Shown piece by piece: positions 15,730-23,918 of a stretch of DNA of 64,000 nucleotides (within the stretch, counting starts at the first letter, position 1; each line of letters begins with the position of its first letter). Below the pieces are notes generated by a model. The model had not been told where the DNA came from. It saw only the letters and a program-made list of their open reading frames with translations, and searched no databases. The translations under genes were made by a program, and so were the position numbers. Origin of the DNA: CAYNLK01 sp964398055 (GTDB taxonomy: Bacteria; Chloroflexota; Anaerolineae; 4572-78; J111); assembly GCA_964398055.1 (NCBI GenBank), contig CAYNLK010000002.1, forward strand, positions 124,001 to 188,000. The letters are read 5' to 3'.

Positions 15730-17133
15730 ATGGAACTACAATTCTGGGGCGCAGCCCAAACCGTGACCGGCTCGATGCACCTGTTGCGGGTGAATGGCTC
15801 TAATATTTTGTTAGATTGCGGCCTGTACCACGGTCGACGCAAGGAAGCCTTTGAACGCAACCGCAACTTTCCCTTTGAACCCAAAGATATCGACGTGCTG
15901 ATTGTCTCGCACGCCCATATCGATCACACCGGCAATATTCCCACCCTGGTCAGGCAGGGGTATGATGGCCCCATCTGGGCCACCCCGGCTACCCGCGACC
16001 TGTGCGCCATTATGCTGCGAGACTCGGCCCACATTCAAGAGAGCGACGTGGCGTATGTCAACAAGAAGCGGGCCAGGCGCGGCCAGAACCTGTTTGAGCC
16101 GCTCTACACTCAGGCCGACGCGCTGGCAGCCTTGACCCTGTTTCAATCCGTTGGCTACGACCGTCCTTTTGCGGCGGCGCCCGGAGTCCAGGTCCGCTAC
16201 CGGGAGGCTGGCCATGTCCTCGGCTCTGCTTCGGTCACGCTGGATATTGACGACCACGGTCAGCAGAAACGGCTGGTCTTTAGCGGCGATATTGGCCGCA
16301 AGAATCTGCCCATTTTGCGCGATCCGCAGCCGGTCGAAGGGGCCGACTTCATTATTATGGAAAGCACTTACGGCCAGCGTATTCACGAACCGCCCAGCCA
16401 GGCCCGGGCCGAGTTGAAGCAGATTGTGCTGGCGGCGGTCGAAAATAACGGTAAGGTGATTATTCCGGCCTTTGCCGTGGGGCGCACCCAGGAAATTGTT
16501 TATGCCCTGCACCAACTGCGGGCGGATAACGAGATCCCGGACATCGATATCTTTGTCGACAGCCCGCTGGCGGTGAACGCCACCGATATTTTCCGGCTTC
16601 ATCCCGAAGTGTATGATCGCGAGACGATCGATTTCATGAATGACACCGGCAGTCGTGACCCCTTTGGTTTTGAAGGGGTCAGGTATGTGCGCAGCGTGGA
16701 GGAGTCAAAGGCGCTCAATGATTATCGCCAGGCGGCGGTGATTATTAGTGCCTCGGGTATGTGTGAGTCGGGCCGGATTTTGCACCATTTGAAGAATAAC
16801 ATCACCGAGCCGCGCAACACGATCCTGTTTGTGGGTTATCAGGCTGAAAATACTCTGGGTCGCAAAATTCTAGACGGCCAGCCGGTAGTGCCTATCTTTG
16901 GGGATGAGTACGAGGTCAGGGCCAGGGTCATTAAAATTGGCGGCTATTCGGCCCATGCCGACCATAACGGTTTGTTGGCCTGGCTGCAGGCCGCCCAGGC
17001 CCGGGGCCAGCCCCAAAAACTTTTCCTGGTGCATGGCGAATTGGAAAATGCCACCGCCCTGGCCGAGGCGGCCCGCCAGCAGGGTATTCCCCAGGTCTTT
17101 GTGCCGGCGCGGGGGCAGAGTTTTACATTATAG
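15730..17133 (+). CDS. Metallo-beta-lactamase/beta-CASP RNA-processing hydrolase
   Basis: 467 residues, start at ATG 15730 with AAGGA upstream. This is a bacterial CPSF/YsH-type nuclease with the metallo-beta-lactamase metal ligands SHAHIDHTGNIP (HxHxDH), AGHVLGSAS and FSGDIGR. The beta-CASP insert with VDSPLAVNATDIF is followed by the RNA-specificity (RMMBL) end: ASGMCESGRILHHL, GYQAENTLGRKI and GGYSAHADHNGLL. The family cleaves RNA using two zinc ions. Length and motif order are complete. Peptide deformylase follows after 12 bases, so the two probably form an operon. Confidence 0.9.
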   Translation: MELQFWGAAQTVTGSMHLLRVNGSNILLDCGLYHGRRKEAFERNRNFPFEPKDIDVLIVSHAHIDHTGNIPTLVRQGYDGPIWATPATRDLCAIMLRDSAHIQESDVAYVNKKRARRGQNLFEPLYTQADALAALTLFQSVGYDRPFAAAPGVQVRYREAGHVLGSASVTLDIDDHGQQKRLVFSGDIGRKNLPILRDPQPVEGADFIIMESTYGQRIHEPPSQARAELKQIVLAAVENNGKVIIPAFAVGRTQEIVYALHQLRADNEIPDIDIFVDSPLAVNATDIFRLHPEVYDRETIDFMNDTGSRDPFGFEGVRYVRSVEESKALNDYRQAAVIISASGMCESGRILHHLKNNITEPRNTILFVGYQAENTLGRKILDGQPVVPIFGDEYEVRARVIKIGGYSAHADHNGLLAWLQAAQARGQPQKLFLVHGELENATALAEAARQQGIPQVFVPARGQSFTL

Positions 17134-17145
17134 CGAGAGATACCG

Positions 17146-17697
17146 ATGGCTGTTCGAGATATTGTGTTATATAGTGAAAATCCGGCGGCGTTACGCAAAA
17201 AGAGCGAGCCGGTCCGGGTGGTCAACCGGCGAGTCAAGAGGTTGATCAAAGATCTCAAGGATACTTTGCTGGCTAACTCTAACGGTATTGGCCTGGCCGC
17301 GCCGCAGATCAATTTTCATAGCCGGATTGTCCTGGTACGGTTGGGCGGTCGCAGCAATGATGATAAAGAACCTGGCCCGCCGCTGGCCCTGATCAACCCG
17401 GAAATTGTAGAAGCGGGCCAGGAAGAACGAGATTTTGACGGCTGCCTCAGCTTGCCCGGCCTCTTTGCCGAAACCGTCCGGCCGCATTACCTGCGGGTAA
17501 CCGGCCTGGACGAATGGGGCCGGCCGTTCGAGCGAATTTTTGAAGGATTTGATGCGGTTGTGGTCCACCACGAGATTGACCATCTGGACGGCGTGCTGTT
17601 CATCGATCGTCTTGAAAGCGTGGAGGATTTGTACCAGGTTCGAGAAGATGAAAACGGGGCGCTGGTCCGGGTCCCGGTCGCAGTTGCGGAGGGATGA
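17146..17697 (+). CDS. def: Peptide deformylase
   Basis: 183 residues. It removes the formyl group from the N-terminal Met of new proteins, using a metal held by one Cys and two His. Motif 1 is GIGLAAPQI; motif 2 is DGCLSLPG, with Asp in place of the usual Glu before GCLS; motif 3 is HEIDHLDGVLF. GGGRSNDDKEPGP-like loop residues before motif 2 make it slightly longer than minimal forms. It follows the beta-CASP gene closely. Confidence 0.95.
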   Translation: MAVRDIVLYSENPAALRKKSEPVRVVNRRVKRLIKDLKDTLLANSNGIGLAAPQINFHSRIVLVRLGGRSNDDKEPGPPLALINPEIVEAGQEERDFDGCLSLPGLFAETVRPHYLRVTGLDEWGRPFERIFEGFDAVVVHHEIDHLDGVLFIDRLESVEDLYQVREDENGALVRVPVAVAEG

Positions 17698-17742
17698 TTG
17701 TATTTTGAATTCCATTGACTCATCGCCGCAACTGTGTTAAAC

Positions 17743-17770
17743 TTGGCCCGGTAAGTGGAAGTGGTACAAT
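17743..17770 (+). promoter_or_regulatory. Sigma-70-type promoter, extended -10
   Basis: TTGGCC, 16-base spacer, TACAAT preceded by TGG (TGnTACAAT). It lies about 60 bases before the amino-acid permease gene. Confidence 0.5.
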
Positions 17771-17831
17771 CAGGGCGGGATTGTTCCCTTCCACTTTTTC
17801 TATAAAAACCAAATAAAAAAGGAGAGGCGCG

Positions 17832-18662
17832 ATGGCAGAAAGAGCTTTATCCCGAACCCAACTGGTGCTGCGTCAGCAAGAACGGCAGCGATATTTGTTT
17901 GGGGTGCAGGTGATAGTCTGGTGGATCATCATTCTTGGCCTGTTGGTCTTCGTTTTTAGCGGTACGACGATTAGCCTCGGTCCAATTACGATCAAAACGA
18001 TCCAATTGGACACTGAATTCATGAAGACCTGGGCGCCTTTTATCAGCCAGGGGGTGCCGGTCACCATTCTGATCGCCATTATCTCAATTTTTGTAGCCAG
18101 TATTTTGGCGTTGCTGTCAGCCCTGGCCCGCCTCTCCGGCATTCCGCCCCTGGTGGCCCTGTCGGGTTTCTACGTGTCGCTCATCCGGGGGACGCCGCTC
18201 TATTTGCAGATTTTCTTCTTCTTTCTGGCTTTGCCGCAAATTGGCATCCGATTATCGGGGCCGGTAGCCGGGATTTTGGCCCTGTCGTTGAATTACGGGG
18301 CCTACATGAGTGAAATCTTCCGGGCCGGCATCGAAAGCGTGAGCAAAGGCCAGCGCGAAGCCGCCATCGCTCTGGGCATGACCAACGGCCAAACCATGCG
18401 CCGAATTGTGCTGCCCCAGGCCCTGCGTCTGGTGGTGCCGCCCACCGGCAATGAGTTCATTGCCATGCTCAAAGACTCGGCGTTGGTGTCCGCTACCGGC
18501 TTTGTGCAGGAGATTATGTGGCGGTCGGTCAAGGTTGGACGAGCGAATTTCCGTGGCCTGGAAGCCCTGGTCATTGCGGCCATGTGGTACTGGCTGATGA
18601 CCATCATCTTTACCGCCATGCAGGCTCGGTTGGAACGATATATGTCCAGAGGGGAGCGTTAA
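17832..18662 (+). CDS. Polar amino-acid ABC transporter permease
   Basis: 276 residues, HisM/GlnP family. The signature is GVPVTILIAIISIFVASILA, then LIRGTPLYLQIFFFF and the EAA loop EAAIALGMTNGQTMRRIVLPQ. The first helix near residue 30 sits in an N-terminal extension. AGGAGAGG precedes the ATG. The ATPase gene starts two bases after this stop. No periplasmic amino-acid binding protein is beside it, so the receptor must be encoded elsewhere. Confidence 0.92.
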   Translation: MAERALSRTQLVLRQQERQRYLFGVQVIVWWIIILGLLVFVFSGTTISLGPITIKTIQLDTEFMKTWAPFISQGVPVTILIAIISIFVASILALLSALARLSGIPPLVALSGFYVSLIRGTPLYLQIFFFFLALPQIGIRLSGPVAGILALSLNYGAYMSEIFRAGIESVSKGQREAAIALGMTNGQTMRRIVLPQALRLVVPPTGNEFIAMLKDSALVSATGFVQEIMWRSVKVGRANFRGLEALVIAAMWYWLMTIIFTAMQARLERYMSRGER

Positions 18663-18664
18663 TC

Positions 18665-19432
18665 ATGGCAATCGTTCAAATCAATGATCTGCACAAAAGC
18701 TTTGGCCCGTTGGAAGTTTTGAAAGGGATCAACCTGACCGTCCACCAGGGCGAGGTAGTAACCATCATTGGCCGTTCTGGCTCCGGCAAATCGACCTTAT
18801 TGCGCTGCATCAATTTTTTAGAACAGCCAACCCACGGCCAAATAACCGTTGATGGGTTGTCGGTGCTGGTGGAGCAGCACAAATTGACCAAGCAGCAAAA
18901 GCAGGTGGTCCACGAGATCCGCCTGCGGACAGGGATGGTCTTTCAGGAATTCAATTTGTTCCCTCATTTGAGCGTGATCGAGAATCTCATTGAGGCCCCG
19001 GTCACAGTCAAAAGGCTGAACAAGTCAGAAGCCACCGAAATCGCCGAGCAATTCCTGGCCAAAGTTGGCTTGAGTGAAAAACGGGATGAATTCCCCAATC
19101 GTCTTTCCGGGGGACAAAAGCAGCGGGTGGCCATTGCCCGCGCCTTGACGATGCAGCCCAAGGTTATGCTCTTCGACGAGCCGACCAGCGCCCTCGACCC
19201 GGAGCTGATTGGCGAGGTGTTGGCGGTGATGCGTCAACTGGCCGAGGAAGGTATGACCATGCTGGTCGTTTCCCACGAGATGGCCTTTGCCCACGATGTC
19301 TCTCACCGGGTGGTTTTTATGGAGCAAGGCGTCATTGCCGAGGAAGGGCCGCCTGAGCAGATCCTCGACAACCCCCAAAACCCCGGCACTCGCATGTTCT
19401 TGCAGCGAATTATTGGGGAAAAAGAAGGTTAG
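18665..19432 (+). CDS. Polar amino-acid ABC transporter ATPase (GlnQ/HisP family)
   Basis: 255 residues from ATG 18665 (MAIVQINDLHKSFG). The frame is open upstream inside the permease gene, but the family begins here. Walker A is GRSGSGKST, Q-loop FQEFNLFPHLSV, signature LSGGQKQRVAIARAL, Walker B VMLFDEPTSALDPE, H-loop VVSHEM. It powers the permease encoded just upstream. A KLTKQQKQVVHEIRLR insert before the Q-loop is usual for this subfamily. Confidence 0.95.
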   Translation: MAIVQINDLHKSFGPLEVLKGINLTVHQGEVVTIIGRSGSGKSTLLRCINFLEQPTHGQITVDGLSVLVEQHKLTKQQKQVVHEIRLRTGMVFQEFNLFPHLSVIENLIEAPVTVKRLNKSEATEIAEQFLAKVGLSEKRDEFPNRLSGGQKQRVAIARALTMQPKVMLFDEPTSALDPELIGEVLAVMRQLAEEGMTMLVVSHEMAFAHDVSHRVVFMEQGVIAEEGPPEQILDNPQNPGTRMFLQRIIGEKEG

Positions 19433-19450
19433 CTCTTCCAGCAGCTGTCT

Positions 19451-20140
19451 ATGACCTACCAATGGCTCCTCTTTGACGCCGACGGCACCCTGTTTGATTA
19501 TGACCGGGCCGAAAAGAACGCCCTGCAAAACACCTTTGGCCAACTGGGCTATCCTTTTGAGGAGCAATACCTGGCCGCCTACCGGCAGGTCAACCATGCC
19601 ATCTGGCTGGAGTTTGAACAGGGCCAGATCGACCAGCGCACCTTGCGGACTCGCCGGTTTGAGTTGCTGTTTCAAGCCATCAATCTTCCGGCTGACCCAT
19701 GCAAATTCAGCCCGGCCTATCTGGCTAATTTGAGCCGGGAAACTTGCTTGATCGATGGGGCCGAAACCGTGGTCAGGCAACTGTCAGGCCCATTCAACCT
19801 GGCAATTATCACCAACGGTCTCACCGAAGTGCAACGCCCCCGTTTCCGGCGGTCGGCGATCAGCAACGATATCAAGGAAATCATCATCTCCGAGGAAGTG
19901 GGCGCAGCCAAGCCTGATCCGCAGATTTTTGAGATTGCTTTTGCCCGGATGAACCACCCGGACAAATCGCAGGCGCTCATCATCGGCGATAGTCTATCCT
20001 CCGATATTCAGGGCGGCGTGAATTACGGCATCGACACCTGCTGGTTTAACCCTACCGGTCAAGACAATAATCACATCAGCAGCACCTACGAAATCCAGGC
20101 CCTGACTGAACTGCCTGGGTTATTGGGGATTAGAGATTAG
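19451..20140 (+). CDS. HAD-family hydrolase, YjjG-type nucleotidase
   Basis: 229 residues. A haloacid dehalogenase-fold phosphatase with motif I FDADGTLFDYD, motif II IITNGLT, motif III lysine in EEVGAAKPDPQIF, and motif IV IIGDSLSSDIQGG. The pattern, including YDRAEKNALQ after motif I, fits the YjjG group that dephosphorylates pyrimidine 5'-nucleotides. The substrate is inferred from similarity only. It follows the ATPase gene by 18 bases on the same strand. Confidence 0.88.
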   Translation: MTYQWLLFDADGTLFDYDRAEKNALQNTFGQLGYPFEEQYLAAYRQVNHAIWLEFEQGQIDQRTLRTRRFELLFQAINLPADPCKFSPAYLANLSRETCLIDGAETVVRQLSGPFNLAIITNGLTEVQRPRFRRSAISNDIKEIIISEEVGAAKPDPQIFEIAFARMNHPDKSQALIIGDSLSSDIQGGVNYGIDTCWFNPTGQDNNHISSTYEIQALTELPGLLGIRD

Positions 20141-20197
20141 AGATTTGCGATATTTGCCGCGGAACGAAGTGAAGGGATTTGTGATTTGAGATTAGAT
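20141..20197. repeat. Degenerate heptamer repeat after the HAD gene
   Basis: Units such as gattaga repeat about every seven bases. The type resembles the leader repeat at 348-462. Confidence 0.4.
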
Positions 20198-20338
20198 AGG
20201 AGTTACGCAGTTGCCCGTTTAAATGTCATTTCGAGCGAGGTACGAGCGAGAAATCCCTGAGAATTATGTTTGCAAAGTGACTCTGTAGGGATTTCTCTTC
20301 GCTTCGCTCATCGAAATGACATGAACTGCGTAACTCCT
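20198..20338. repeat. MITE-like long inverted repeat
   Basis: The ends AGGAGTTACGCAGTT and AACTGCGTAACTCCT are exact complements. Inside, atgtcatttcgagcgag and atcgaaatgacat extend the pairing, as do gaaatccct and agggatttc. The whole 141-base unit can fold into one long imperfect hairpin. It carries no coding capacity. The structure fits a non-autonomous mobile repeat or a large REP/BIME. Confidence 0.75.
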
Positions 20339-20416
20339 GATTAGAGACTCCCGGCCAATAATCTCCTCATCTCCTAATCTCCCGATCTCTTTATCTCCCC
20401 CTCAGAGGCATTGCTC

Positions 20417-20857
20417 ATGACAACCCATCAAAAAATCGACCCAAACGAGCTTGAAGAAGGCGGCGAACTGCGCCTCGATTTCAATAAACTCAAAAAAGTC
20501 GCCCAGGCCGGCGAGCCGGTGCTGCCGGTGGCGGTGCAGGACGCCGACAGTAAGGAACTGCTGCTGCTGGCCTACGCCAACCAGACCGCTCTGCAATACA
20601 GCCTGGAGCACGGCGTGGCCGCGTTTTGGAGCACTTCCCGCGGAGAGTTGTGGGTGAAAGGCGCTACCTCCGGCGACACCCTGGCCCTGGTTGAGGTGCG
20701 AGTGAATTGCGAGCAAAACTCGCTGCTCTATTTGGTCAGGCCGCTAGGCCAGGGCGCCTGCCATACCAGAGGAGCTGATGGTAAATCGCGGCCAAGCTGC
20801 TACTACCGCCGGATTCACGCCGGGCAGCTAGAACATATTGACGACGTAACCACTTAG
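20417..20857 (+). CDS. hisI: HisI-like phosphoribosyl-AMP cyclohydrolase with altered metal motif
   Basis: 146 residues from ATG 20417; a TTG at 20411 is an alternative start. The fold matches the third-step histidine enzyme: VAVQDADSKELLLLAYANQTAL, FWSTSRGELWVKGATSG, and Zn ligands Cys98, Cys115 (GACHT) and Cys128 (SCYYRR). The usual Mg-binding DCDGD motif is replaced by NCEQN at residues 97-101, so the aspartates that hold Mg are gone. An insert (RGADGKSRP) lies between the last two Cys. It may be an active variant with changed metal use or a paralog with another role. No other his gene is nearby. Confidence 0.8.
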   Translation: MTTHQKIDPNELEEGGELRLDFNKLKKVAQAGEPVLPVAVQDADSKELLLLAYANQTALQYSLEHGVAAFWSTSRGELWVKGATSGDTLALVEVRVNCEQNSLLYLVRPLGQGACHTRGADGKSRPSCYYRRIHAGQLEHIDDVTT

Positions 20858-20858
20858 G

Positions 20859-20946
20859 CTGTCATTGCGAGGCCGTAGGCCGAAGCAATCTCCAACTTGC
20901 CCGGCGGAGATTGTTTCGTCGCAAAAAACGCTCCTCGCAAAGACAG
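20859..20946. repeat. REP-like palindrome
   Basis: CTGTCaTTGCGAGG pairs with CCTCGCAAAGACAG, and GAAGCAATCTCC with GGAGATTGtTTC, forming a long imperfect hairpin. The sequence TTGCGAGGCCGTAGGCCGAA resembles a repeat I have seen in several environmental genomes. Confidence 0.7.
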
Positions 20947-20987
20947 CGGGGTTGAGTAATTCCTCGACGACAACAGCAATTCCTGAT

Positions 20988-23918
20988 TCATAATTTATTA
21001 TTCCCCTGAAAGTAGGGCGGCTTGCGCCGAGAGGTGTAGAGGTACCAGCCCAGCATAGCCGCTGCCAGGGCCAGCAAGAGCCACTCTTCGGGTTCCGGCA
21101 CGCCGGTCACATCGAATGGATTTTCCGGGGCGGTGTCGCCAACTTCCTCATACTCCCGCTGGAAACGGTCGTCGCGCTTCTCCAATTGATCCAGCAGCCG
21201 TTGCTGTTCCGGCGTCACCAGGACAATCATCGACGAGTACGGGGTGACGATGCCATATTCCATCGCGATGGTATGCAATTGGTCGAGGGTTTCCGCTTCT
21301 GCCAGTGAACCTCGCTGCCGCTGCATCTCACTCACAATCAGTCGCCGGGCCGCCAAAGCAGCAAAACCGTCGTTGGTGGGCAAAGCCTGGGTTAGGCCGG
21401 CCTGCGCTTTGCTGGCGTCGGCAATAGTCGTCCAGTGGTAACCATCGATCAGATCGCTTGCACTGGCCGCTTGCTTTTGCCCCTGCCTGACGGCCAGGCG
21501 GGTTAGGGCCTCCTCGACGCTGGCGGCTACCCCGCCGCCGCTGGCCTGGATAGCGGCCAGGCTGCCGTCATCGTAACCCAGCGGAAAGTCGCCGCCCAGG
21601 TGAACCAGCCAGACCGGTGCAGCCGGAACCGGGACCTCAATTTCTTCGGCGGTCAACTCATAACCGCTGCCGTCGGTCAGAACCAGAATGGCGGCGTAAG
21701 CTTCGCCCTGTTGCAGCGCAGCAAATTGGGCCAGCAACTCGGCCGCATTCTGCCCGCCAATATACCGGATGCTGTCAGGGTTGAACCCGGCCAACGGGCG
21801 ACGCGACGGCCCCTCGCCGCGATATTTGGAAGCAGTCAGATAAAGGTCGATCTGCGCGCCGGCCGCGGCCATGTCCGCCAGTTCGGCCAGCGCGGTGTTC
21901 GTCTGGTCTGCATATGCCGCCATACTGCGTGAACGATCCAGCACCACCGCCAGCCGGAGATTCCGGCTCAGGGCGAGTTGGTCGCTGTTTATAGCGGGTT
22001 CAACCACCACCGTTTTGCCGCCGGGGAAGTCAACCCGGTGAGCCAGCGGCTCAACCGGCCTGGCCGCGGCCACCGCCGCCGGCAGCCAGCTATCCTCTTG
22101 GGTCGCCATAGGCTGGCCGTTGACCAGCCGCACCGACTGCTCGTCCCAGTAAACATTCCGCTTCTCGGCCAGGCGGGGCAGCGGCCAGCCATTGTCTTGG
22201 GCCAGCACGCGCCAGGTGAGCCACATGTGAAGCGGCGGCCCGGCCTCGATGGTCGAGCGGTCGCCGGGATCAGTCCAGCGTAACTGTTGCGGCGCCACCG
22301 GGAAGATGCGCAGCCGGTACTGGCGCGGCCCGATCTGCTCCACCAGGGCCGGATCGATCCGCCGCCGCACTTCGTTACGGTAAACAGCCTGGGCCGCGCC
22401 GCGGGGCGCGACTCGATAGGCAAAACGCTCCTGCCGGTCGGCGCTGTTGCCCAGCCACAGCCCGGTAATAACCGCCGATTCGGGCAGGCTGAAGTAGTAG
22501 ACCACCTCCTGTCGCTGCCCGGTCTGGTTCTGGTAAACTTCGTAGAGTTCGACGTCGGTCCAATCGCCATGCTCAGTGACGGTCACCTCCTGGCGGTCGA
22601 GATGAATCTCGCGATCAACGACCGTTTGCCAGGCGATCTGGGCCTGGTCTATCGACCAGGTAGAACGCACCGCCCGGACCACCGCCTCCTGTTCGCCGGT
22701 CAAAATGGGCTGATCAAAAAATTGTTGGTACAGTTCGGCGGCCTGCCGCGGCTCCTCCACCAGGGCGCGATTGTCCCGGCGTCCGCCGGTAGTTTCAGGA
22801 GGATGGACCGGTTGGTACAGGACCGGCCAGGCGACGGTCTCATAGAGGTGTTGGACCCGGTCCGCCTGCTGCTCCGGCAGGTCCAGGCCCCACTGGTACA
22901 TTTCGCTGATATGGCGAACTTCACCCACGGCGCTGAAGTAGCGGAATGGGGCCAGGTAGGCGTTGAGCAGACCGGCCCGGATGGTTTCCTGCTGCTCCAG
23001 CAGCGTCTCGGCCTGGGCCGGGCTGCCTGGCGGCGTTTCTAAAAGGGCAAAGGCCTGGTGCTGGGGCTGCCGGTTGGCCAGGCCGAAGAGAAGTAAACAA
23101 ACCACCACCACCGCCGCGTTCAAGGCCCAGGCGCGGCTACGGCTGTAAGCGGCGATGAGAGCGCTCAGGCCGCGCCACCAGGCCCGGCTGTACAGAATCA
23201 ACACGGCCACCGGCATCAGCACAAACAGGGTCGCCGAGTAGAACAGCAAAATAGCGCCCAGCCCAAAGAAGGGCACCCAGCTCCACTCGACCTCCAGAAG
23301 ATCGCGCCAGTTGAAGTTGAGCAGCGCCTGCCACAGGTTAGCCAGGAATTCCGGTATCTGCCCCAAAGCCTCGATGGCCGCTTGCCCGCCCCGGACCGCC
23401 AGCGGCACGGTGTAGAAGCCCAGCCAAAGGCTGGCGTACAGGCCGGTCAGCAGCAACAGGGTCAAGCCGATGACCCGGAGATGGGTCAACCAGGGTCCGC
23501 GCCGGTCGATATTTTGGTCGAGGATTTGCCACAGGTAAGCGGCAATACCCAGCCCGGCTACCGTTAGCAGCAGGGTTACTCCCGGCGTTGTTTCCCGGAT
23601 CACAAAAAAACGGATAGCCAGGATGACCATCAGCGGCCCTTCCACGCCATAGCCCAGGGCAAAGAGACGGCTGGGTGATCGGCGCAGGAGGGTCAATCCC
23701 AGGCCGACCGCGGCCAGCGGGATGGCGGTCAGGATCAGTGCGTAGGCCAGGAAGGCCGCCGGCACCTGGTCGAGCCGGACGGCATTCAGCAACTCCGGCA
23801 GCAGCCGCGGCGCAAAGCCCAGCAGCATAAACGCCAGGAAAATGATGTTCCACGTCCAGAACAGGCCGTAGGCCCAGATTCGCGGGCTGAAGATTTTGCG
23901 CAGGCGTATTTTTTTCAT
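20988..23918 (-). CDS. Multi-pass VIT/vWA membrane protein with PEP-CTERM tail (TIGR02921-like)
   Basis: 976 residues. The N-terminal third has several membrane helices to about residue 300. Then come a VIT-like region (HGDWTDVELYEVYQNQTGQR, VVYYFSLPESAVITGLWLG) and a vWA-like domain with the MIDAS motif DRSRS (VVLDRSRSMAAYADQ). The C-terminus is VPEPEEW, a hydrophobic helix and SRRKPP, a standard PEP-CTERM signal. I recall this plan, many helices plus PEP-CTERM, as family TIGR02921. Its ATG shares one base with the stop of the exosortase gene upstream, with GGGAGGA ahead, so the two are translationally coupled. This supports an enzyme-substrate pair. Confidence 0.85.
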   Translation of the reverse strand: MKKIRLRKIFSPRIWAYGLFWTWNIIFLAFMLLGFAPRLLPELLNAVRLDQVPAAFLAYALILTAIPLAAVGLGLTLLRRSPSRLFALGYGVEGPLMVILAIRFFVIRETTPGVTLLLTVAGLGIAAYLWQILDQNIDRRGPWLTHLRVIGLTLLLLTGLYASLWLGFYTVPLAVRGGQAAIEALGQIPEFLANLWQALLNFNWRDLLEVEWSWVPFFGLGAILLFYSATLFVLMPVAVLILYSRAWWRGLSALIAAYSRSRAWALNAAVVVVCLLLFGLANRQPQHQAFALLETPPGSPAQAETLLEQQETIRAGLLNAYLAPFRYFSAVGEVRHISEMYQWGLDLPEQQADRVQHLYETVAWPVLYQPVHPPETTGGRRDNRALVEEPRQAAELYQQFFDQPILTGEQEAVVRAVRSTWSIDQAQIAWQTVVDREIHLDRQEVTVTEHGDWTDVELYEVYQNQTGQRQEVVYYFSLPESAVITGLWLGNSADRQERFAYRVAPRGAAQAVYRNEVRRRIDPALVEQIGPRQYRLRIFPVAPQQLRWTDPGDRSTIEAGPPLHMWLTWRVLAQDNGWPLPRLAEKRNVYWDEQSVRLVNGQPMATQEDSWLPAAVAAARPVEPLAHRVDFPGGKTVVVEPAINSDQLALSRNLRLAVVLDRSRSMAAYADQTNTALAELADMAAAGAQIDLYLTASKYRGEGPSRRPLAGFNPDSIRYIGGQNAAELLAQFAALQQGEAYAAILVLTDGSGYELTAEEIEVPVPAAPVWLVHLGGDFPLGYDDGSLAAIQASGGGVAASVEEALTRLAVRQGQKQAASASDLIDGYHWTTIADASKAQAGLTQALPTNDGFAALAARRLIVSEMQRQRGSLAEAETLDQLHTIAMEYGIVTPYSSMIVLVTPEQQRLLDQLEKRDDRFQREYEEVGDTAPENPFDVTGVPEPEEWLLLALAAAMLGWYLYTSRRKPPYFQGNNKL

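Noticed and set aside
15811..16602. 263-residue open frame opposite the beta-CASP gene
   Set aside because: Shadow frame; the other strand has complete metallo-beta-lactamase motifs.
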